Below, in pieces: positions 5,262 through 5,978 of a DNA stretch of 5,978 nt (position 1 is its first letter; the number at the start of each line of letters is the position of its first letter). Made by a program: the position numbers and the translations under genes. The DNA is from Anaerolineaceae bacterium (GTDB taxonomy: Bacteria > Chloroflexota > Anaerolineae > Anaerolineales > Villigracilaceae). Where the stretch lies: contig BQMV01000274.1 in NCBI GenBank assembly GCA_022181005.1, positions 1-5,978 of the forward strand. The letters are read 5' to 3'. The notes below the pieces were generated by a model. The model worked only from the letters and a program-made list of their open reading frames with translations, did not search any database and had not been told where the DNA came from.

Positions 5262-5504
5262 TCACGAACCTTCTATTTTGGTTTTTTCTCGCAACAATTC
5301 GCGGGTTTGGCGGCGGACAAACAGCGAGATATACGCGGTCACTGCAGCGCTATGAAACCCAGCCGCAACTTTATAGGCAGTTTCACGAATCTGAGCCAGA
5401 AACACTTTGCCATCCAAATCATGCCAAGTCTGTTCAATGATATGGCTCAGATCGTCTTCGCTTATGCTCGTCAAGCTTGTTATATTCCTTACAATTGCGT
5501 CCAT
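5262..5504 (-). CDS. Small all-helical protein of unknown function
   Basis: This 80-residue protein is not confidently recognised. It is predicted to be helical throughout, with segments at about 5-30, 33-48 and 50-74, no signal peptide, no Cys and no metal motif. The pattern 'FLAQIRETAYKVA' followed by 'VTAYISLFVRRQTRELL' recalls the small three-helix-bundle dimerization proteins (DUF3562-like), in which a 'V..yvpvLv.RraR..L' helix closes the domain; this is a weak resemblance by eye. The ribosome site is poor (AAAGAAAA). The gene lies 37 bases after mtlD and 3 bases before the ATP-grasp gene, so co-expression is likely. It could be a partner or regulator of the ligase. Confidence 0.6.
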   Translation of the reverse strand: MDAIVRNITSLTSISEDDLSHIIEQTWHDLDGKVFLAQIRETAYKVAAGFHSAAVTAYISLFVRRQTRELLREKTKIEGS

Positions 5505-5541
5505 TGCGGTTTTCTTTTGAGTTTTATGAAATTTATCCGGT

Positions 5542-5978
5542 TCAGCAAACAGTCTTTGCTAAAAATAAGGATTGATAATCGTTGGATTGTGAGACAATTT
5601 CAGTCTTGCCGGCGCCATTTTCAGGCTGAAAACAACAAGCCCATATCATTCGATCTAATTTCAACAACACGTTGCCTCGATGCCAACCATTTGCAAATTG
5701 CCTCCAGGCATCGGCTACACGGCAGCCCAAGCCCTGACTGGAATCCAGCTTACAGATTCGGTTTAATGCAGAGGCGACGCCAAAGAACTTAACCTCGTAC
5801 TGCAAATCGGCAGAAGAGGGATCGGCTGGATCGTCAAAATAAAAAGCCGCAGCAGCCGCCAGAGCCAGATGTTCGGGATGCACCCCAGCTTCTTCTGCCA
5901 GATGTGCCGCGCCTATTAGACGGTCATCTGCGCTCAACTTGCGCCAAGGATCTCGTCCAACGCGCGCAATCGGATCAT
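5542..5978 (-). CDS. mtlD: Mannitol-1-phosphate 5-dehydrogenase, C-terminal part
   Basis: Only the last 144 residues are in the window; the gene runs off the right edge. The visible start, 'ARVGRDPWRKLSADDRLIG', is the conserved C-terminal motif of mannitol-1-phosphate 5-dehydrogenase, which interconverts mannitol 1-phosphate and fructose 6-phosphate with NAD. 'GVHPEHLALAAAAAFYFDDPADPSS' and 'ALNRICKLD' also fit the family's helical C-terminal domain. The first complete codon is at 5976-5974. Family members such as E. coli MtlD end about a dozen residues after the 'LD' equivalent (here about 5700), yet this frame continues for about 50 more residues without recognisable similarity and stops at 5542. 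The tail may reflect a frameshift, a lost stop, or a lineage-specific extension. The NAD-binding domain is not visible, so activity cannot be judged. Confidence 0.85.
   Translation of the reverse strand, partial: DPIARVGRDPWRKLSADDRLIGAAHLAEEAGVHPEHLALAAAAAFYFDDPADPSSADLQYEVKFFGVASALNRICKLDSSQGLGCRVADAWRQFANGWHRGNVLLKLDRMIWACCFQPENGAGKTEIVSQSNDYQSLFLAKTVC

Noticed and set aside
5544..5560. AGCAAA-5-TTTGCT hairpin at the mtlD stop as a terminator
   Set aside because: The stem is only 6 bp and AT-rich with no T tract after it on the minus strand, and the next gene starts 37 bases later, so read-through is more likely.
5618..5632. TTTTCAG-G-CTGAAAA palindrome as an operator
   Set aside because: It lies inside the mtlD reading frame, and nothing nearby supports a regulator or promoter. 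A single short palindrome is expected by chance.
5307..5792. 161-codon plus-strand frame opposite the small gene and mtlD
   Set aside because: The mtlD motif on the minus strand is unmistakable, and this frame shows no family features and spans two opposing genes.

Overview
This looks like the end of a draft assembly contig from a Chloroflexota bacterium, probably Anaerolineae-like. The assignment is an inference from gene style, not a database match. The main clues are an ECF sigma factor translationally coupled to an anti-sigma protein carrying DUF5667/DUF5666-type domains, the 'RYPEYADELYPLL' N-terminal signature of that protein, and a DUF5666 lipoprotein beside them. All credible genes lie on the minus strand, so transcription runs from position 5978 towards position 1.

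Positions 1-127 are not trustworthy genomic sequence. Positions 71-127 are the Illumina P5/TruSeq universal adapter: 33 bases are exact and there are three mismatches further out. The 70 bases beyond it are of unknown origin. True sequence starts at about 128, inside a strong hairpin that closes the first transcription unit.

Positions 128-2703 hold an envelope-signalling cluster. In transcription order it has an ECF-type promoter (CGTAAC-N16-CGACTA), a DUF5666 lipoprotein with a 59-residue Asp/Ala tail, a 137-base gap that can fold in two competing ways, an ECF sigma factor, and a membrane anti-sigma factor whose start overlaps the sigma stop by 8 bases. The lipoprotein and the outer part of the anti-sigma factor share the same kind of beta domain and both end in very acidic low-complexity tails. 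This suggests that they sense or bind the same thing, perhaps divalent cations or another envelope ligand, and that the lipoprotein is a target of the sigma factor.

Positions 2704-2827 are intergenic and contain a 10-bp inverted repeat. Positions 2828-5978 hold a tightly packed set read in the order mtlD (C-terminal part only), an 80-residue helical protein of unknown function, a RimK-like ATP-grasp ligase, and an MFS transporter with an unusual soluble helical tail. Gaps are 37, 3 and 67 bases, so the four are probably co-transcribed. The ligase-plus-transporter pairing would fit making and exporting (or importing and modifying) a small molecule, but the substrate cannot be read from the sequence. 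No tRNA, rRNA, CRISPR array, insertion sequence or replication origin was seen.
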